DNA of 64,000 nt from Polyodon spathula (taxonomy: Eukaryota; Chordata; Actinopteri; Acipenseriformes; Polyodontidae): contig NC_054537.1 of assembly GCF_017654505.1 (NCBI RefSeq), forward strand, positions 67,128,645 through 67,192,644, given 5' to 3'. Below, one piece after another: positions 59,010-64,000 of this stretch. Position 1 is the stretch's first letter; each line of letters opens with the position of its first letter. The position numbers and the translations under genes are program-made. The notes under the pieces are model-generated. The model was not told the origin of the DNA, ran no database searches, and worked only from the letters and a program-made list of their open reading frames with translations.

Positions 59010-59677
59010 TAAATTTGGGGCCTGGTCCCTGATGGTACTGCATGATGGACAAGTATCTGCCTGTCCTTCTCAGCATTGAGGAGACCATTCATTCTGACCA
59101 AATCACCAACTCCATTTGCAGAAATGCAGCCCCAAACTTGCAAGGAACCTCCACCATGCTTCACTGTTGCCTGCAGACACTCATTCGTGTACCGCTCTCC
59201 AGCCCTTCTGCAAACAAACTGCCTTCTGCTACAGCCAAATATTTCAAATTTTGACTCATCAGTCCAGAGCACCCGCTGCCATTTTTCTGCACCCCAGTTC
59301 CTGTGTTTTCGTGCATAGTTGAGTCGCTTGGCCTTGTCTCCACATCAGAGGTATGGCTTTTTGGTCGCAAGTCTTCCATGAAGGCCACTTCTGACCAGAC
59401 TTCTCCGGACAGTAAATTCTGAGCTGATGGCATTGCTGGACATCTTCCGATTGCAAAGGGAAGTAAGCATGATGTGTCTTTCATCTGCTGCAGTAAGTTT
59501 CCTTGGCCGACCACTGCGTCTACGGTCCTCAACGTTGCCCGTTTCTTTGTGCTTCTTCAAAAGAGCTTGGACAGCACATCTGGAAACCCCTGTCTGCCTT
59601 GAAATTTCTGCCTGGGAGAGACCTTGCTGATGCAGTATAACTACCTTGTGTCTTGTTGCTGTGCTCAGTCTTGCCAT
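59010..59677 (-). pseudogene. Tc1 transposase, 3'-truncated and frameshifted
   Basis: ATG at 59677 opens MARLSTATRHKVVILHQQGL, a helix-turn-helix (SQAEISRQTGVSRCAVQALL) and GRPRKLTAADERHI. After a frame change near 59345 the DDE domain starts with VLWTDESKFEIFGCSRRQF-like sequence, HGGGSLQVWGCISANGVGDL and ends at HHAVPSGTRP. The second D and the E of the triad are missing because the element is truncated. Inactive. Confidence 0.88.
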
Positions 59678-60035
59678 GGTGTATGACTTTTGACAGTAAA
59701 CTGTCTTCAGCAACCTCACCTTGTTAGCCAAGTTTGGCTGTTCCTCACCCAGTATTATTTCTCCTACACAGCTGTTTCTGTTTCAGTTAATGATTGTGTT
59801 TCAACCTACATATTGAAATGATGATCATTAGCACCTGTTTGGTATAATTGTTTAATCATACACCTGACTATATGCCTACAAAATCCCTGACTTTGTGCAA
59901 GCGTACCTAAAAGAATTGATGTTGTTTTGAAGGCAAAGGGTGGTCACACCAAATATGGATTTGATTTAGATTTTTCTTCTGTTCACTCACTTTGCATTTT
60001 GTTAATTGATAAATATAATCTATTAACATGTCTAT
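59010..60035 (-). mobile_element. Truncated Tc1-family element
   Basis: The right side retains a long Tc1-type terminal region (for example gtggtcacaccaaatatgga, then cttctgttcactcactttgc) followed by the (AT)n/(GA)n arrays. The left side stops abruptly near 59010 next to an A/T-rich run, removing the C-terminal third of the transposase and the other inverted end. Confidence 0.8.
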
Positions 60036-60036
60036 T

Positions 60037-60087
<51 letters not shown>

Positions 60088-60092
60088 TAGAT

Positions 60093-60150
<58 letters not shown>
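60036..60150. repeat. Compound (AT)n-(GA)n microsatellite
   Basis: An AT array of about 45 bp passes through gatagatagg into a pure GA array of about 50 bp. It adjoins the right end of the truncated Tc1 element. Confidence 0.95.
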
Positions 60151-60153
<3 letters not shown>

Positions 60154-60624
60154 TTAAAATAAGAGATAAAGTGCACTATGCATTACATATTTGCAAAACG
60201 TGGGATTTTGTAAGCCCATGTTGAAATTACCAATGTCAAACACAACCTCACTTTATTCATACCCAACCATGAACATTCATCCTAAAAAATACATGTTATA
60301 ACCATATGTGATATGCAATCCCTGAACTCTGGTGGGAAATAAATGTGCTGCTATTAAATGCAGCAGAATGAAACAATTGCTACAATGCTTTACTGTTGCG
60401 TGCTATGTTATTCATGCAACACTGTGGGAGCTGAATCTGTTTGTGACAGTACTGCATGAAAAAAAATTTAAACTGAAATGGGGTTTACAGCAACAGGATC
60501 CTCAGTGTTCCAATTGTAATCATGAACTTTGGCGGTCATCTAAAGCCCGGGACAGACAGGTGCGGCGTGGCATCACCGGGCATTTTCACGGTGTGATAAT
60601 GCTAGACTCTAATATAATTTACAT

Positions 60625-60950
<326 letters not shown>

Positions 60951-63900
60951 AAGTGGTACTGTTTGTTTGCTCATTCCTAAACAACGTCTAAACAACTTTT
61001 GCTTAGAAAACACGGAAGTGTCCGTTCAAACCTGGTAAGTTTTGCTGTTTTTGTTCTTTTTCATCATTAATTGAATTTATCATATTTGATGTGCATATTT
61101 ATCATATGCAGTACACTGGGTCTTGTGCATTTTTTTCCTTCTGCAACTTTATGGTGGACTTCTCATTTTGTCTTGTTCATAGTGAAGTTTTTTTTTTCTT
61201 TTTAGAGAAACTGATTGTCTGTTTCCAGTTTAAGTTTGCAAAAAAAAATATGTAGAATTAATGGTAAATGAACCTCTGACAACAGGAAACACATCACATC
61301 GCAATTGATTGCACCTGTATCAAAATCTCACAGTGTACCACTTTCTAACATTACACGGGTCGTTGTGGTACGGGTACCACATTGTGACTATGTACCACTT
61401 TAAAATACTACACCAGAAATACAATAGTAGTAGCCACGGATGTCATAATTCTAAAATCTAAACTTTTCAACGTGAAAAACTACAAACAATTTATGTTTTG
61501 CTACATATTAAAGTTAACGATTATTGAATCTAACTAAGATATCCCCCAAAACGTTTTGAAACAGGTGTACGACATTATGGGGTATAAAATAGATGATTTG
61601 TTTTTTCCACCTTGTTTTTTTTTTTTTTTTTCCCTTCATCTACATGCAGGTTTATGAAATGAGCGATCAGCTTAGCAAAGAAACATACCATACGTTGCTG
61701 ATAGCAAGTAGCCTACTACTAGTGTTAGAAAATATATCCTTTTACAGCCAGTTATTTAGTACAAATAGCAGTGAACTACAGAAATAATAAAAAAAGATAA
61801 AAAGTGATAACAGTATCAAAATGGCTATAGGAAGGATGCTGATCAGGGGTGATGTATAAAATACTGACTTGCCTGTTCTTGTATGAAATATGGGAGGGAT
61901 CAAACACTTCAGGGTGCTTGGACACCTCTGTAGACAACAGTTTCATTTACAATTTTTCCTGGCAAGCACGTGTTGTCAGCACTTGGCTGTGACTGGTTAA
62001 TCCACCTATGGCACCATGCGGCAGGCAGAAAAAAATCACTCTGGATTTGATTTGAGCGGTGGTGCTCAACGTCACCGCAGAATTACAGGTATTGTCCCGC
62101 GTTGATCTGGCCAACACCATTTGAAAGCAATGGCAGTGATACAGGTGGCAAAATACCTTGCGTGCCATGCCACAGCTCCGCCTTTAAACTGGTAAACCTT
62201 CTCTATTGCAGACTTCTTTCAACTGAAATTGTATTGAACTCAGGGAAGTTAATAAAAATAAGCACCACATCCACCCAGGGGAAAAAATTACCAGCAGGAT
62301 TACTATGTAATTAAAATGTATAAACTGGTATTTAGGTGTTGTGTAATCCCAGGGCAGGGAAGTTTTATGTGGAAATGTCTACTGTTTGAAAGTGTATGCA
62401 AAGTAAATTGTAAGCAAATCTCATGACTCGCTCATATTCCAATGAAGTAATTTATTAAAACACATTCTACACTTACTCTTAGCCCTTAACCATACTGTTT
62501 GCATTTGGGTAATGCTGCTCATGTGTGTGGATACAGCAATGTTGTTTTTGATCAACCTACAACAAAGGTACTTGCAGGCACTTGCAGTATACTTGTGTGA
62601 CCCTTGAGAACAGAACCCTACGTCCCTCCTAACTGGGCCCAAAATACTGTAGGAGTCGTCCAAACTGCAACTCACTTCTAATCTGGCCCATTAATCATTT
62701 ATGATGGACCAGCCAGCAGCCGCACAGTACTTTTCCCCCCTTCATGCATTTCTGTAAATGCTCATCATCATTAAGCAAGATGATAATGCTACAGAGAGGG
62801 CCGATGAAGGACTAATCCCAGCTCATACTGACTGACTGGGGAGGAACATCCTTCTAAGAAGTTAATTTGTATCCTGCCAAGCTTCTCCGCAGAGATGCCT
62901 AATTTATGCTGTCTGGAAAATAACATTTTATCTTCCTTGTGCCTGTCTCCACAGCAGGATTAGACTTTTTTTCTTCTCTTGGCAAACAGCCTTTTGGAGT
63001 AAAATCCGTTTGATGTGACAAAGTAAAAATATAATGTGTTATTTAACTACTATTACAGCTGAGGGCCTGTACATTCGAAATCGTACTGAACATAGGAACT
63101 CTCAATACCAGTATGTGTGAAAGAAAGAAAGGACGGTTTTATTTTACATGTCGGCTCACCCCCCCCCCCCCCCCCCCCCCCCCCGAACATACAGAATAAC
63201 AAACCATTTCTCTCAAATAATGTATAATATTTTACCATAGGAGGTTTAACTTCTGCTTTAGTTCACATACTGAAACAGCCCCTGATCAATAAGGATCATC
63301 AATGTCCTGTGTGGACAGCGTTTCTGTGTTTGCAGATGATGAATTACATGTTCATATCGACCACAACAATAAAATCAATGCTTGTTGTGACAAATATAAA
63401 ATCAGAAATACTGTTAAACGAAACTCAGTAAGTGTAATTTTTGACACCAAAACACTGGTGAATGGGGTTTCATGTTTCTCCTTGCTGCAGTTACGACAAC
63501 CAATAGAGTCATTTGCCAGGATAACGCCAAAAGAATTAGTACTGTGTTTACATTATGGGAAGCTTAAGTCCATTATGTGTGGCTACTTGCAGTTTCCAGA
63601 GTCTGGTTTAAATTTAATGTACGTTTGTTTATAATTGTTATGTACGCAATTCAATGCGGTACAGACCTTAAATACATTCCGTCAAGCTAAGGCTGATCCA
63701 CCCCAACCCCTTCCTACAGAAAATTAAGACACAGAAAGTAGCTTCAGCACTATTTTAACAGGTAAGTTGTTGCTATGACTTGTACCAGTTAAAGGACTGT
63801 GAAAAATAACTTCTCTGAAACAGTGACGATCATTAAGCAATGTGATTGATTGTTTTTTGGGGTTGGACAATATTTTTAAAAAAGGTCTGCTGTTGTTTTC

Positions 63901-64000
63901 AAGCTTAAATAACTGTAACATTGCTCTGTTGTCTTTTCAAATCCCACCTACTTGGGCAGCTCCGATAACAAAAAATCTCCCTTTTGCACCAGTCATTCAA
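60951..64000. other. No gene recognised
   Basis: AT-rich non-coding DNA. A 110-codon frame at 63302-63634 contains good donor-like and acceptor-like sites inside it but matches no family I know. LPCAT1 exon 1 was not found here. Confidence 0.5.
63160..63184. repeat. (C)25 homopolymer
   Basis: Twenty-five consecutive C residues, the fourth long G/C run of the window. Confidence 0.95.

Noticed and set aside
63302..63634. 110-codon plus-strand frame
   Set aside because: No family match; internal donor-like and acceptor-like sites and AT-rich surroundings make a chance ORF more likely.

Overview
This window is vertebrate nuclear DNA: a split gene with GT-AG introns, long AT-rich non-coding stretches, many microsatellites and several classes of transposable element. 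The repeats are those of ray-finned fish: Tc1 elements with long inverted ends, hAT and piggyBac-type short elements, and a CR1-type LINE ending in a repeated octamer. A non-teleost fish such as a sturgeon or paddlefish is my best guess. That rests on how familiar the CR1 tail and protein look, not on a database search.

The one host gene I can establish is LPCAT1 (lysophosphatidylcholine acyltransferase 1) on the minus strand. Thirteen exons, corresponding to exons 2-14 of the 14-exon mammalian gene, run from 44939 down to the stop codon at 10974-10972. Together they give 1,470 nt (489 residues plus stop) with every splice phase consistent. The HX4D acyltransferase motif, the EGT motif, one good EF-hand loop and a C-terminal KKXX-type ER signal are all present. 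The first coding exon was not found. It probably lies beyond 64000, or in the 45-64 kb stretch unrecognised, so that stretch is probably intron 1 and/or 5' flank.

Layout. 1-925: 3' end of a gag-only LTR element on the plus strand. 1500-3141: 5'-truncated CR1 LINE. 3142-10971: downstream flank and 3' UTR of LPCAT1, with a 30-bp tandem repeat and a decayed Myb/SANT-like fragment. 10972-44939: LPCAT1. Its introns carry a piggyBac-like element (11.7-12.3 kb), a small hAT element (15.3 kb), a nearly whole Tc1 (24.4-26.0 kb), a BEN-domain pseudogene (29.7-31.0 kb), a complete very young LTR retrotransposon (31122-34931), an LTR fragment (39.2 kb) and a second, decayed Tc1 (43.2-44.8 kb). 45-64 kb: a decayed hAT gene, a 1,041-bp hAT element with a perfect 8-bp target duplication, a possible second hAT-like element, a truncated Tc1 and long (AT)n and (GA)n arrays.

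The most unusual item is the 3.8-kb LTR retrotransposon in LPCAT1 intron 5. Its two 646-bp LTRs look identical and are flanked by the 5-bp duplication GGACC. It has no pol gene. Its only large reading frame (789 codons) starts with a single zinc knuckle and then consists almost entirely of five kinds of tandem minisatellite, with units of 24, 27, 36, 39 and 48 bp, all multiples of three. The left-edge element shares its tail and its polypurine/LTR boundary, so this is a family and not a single oddity.
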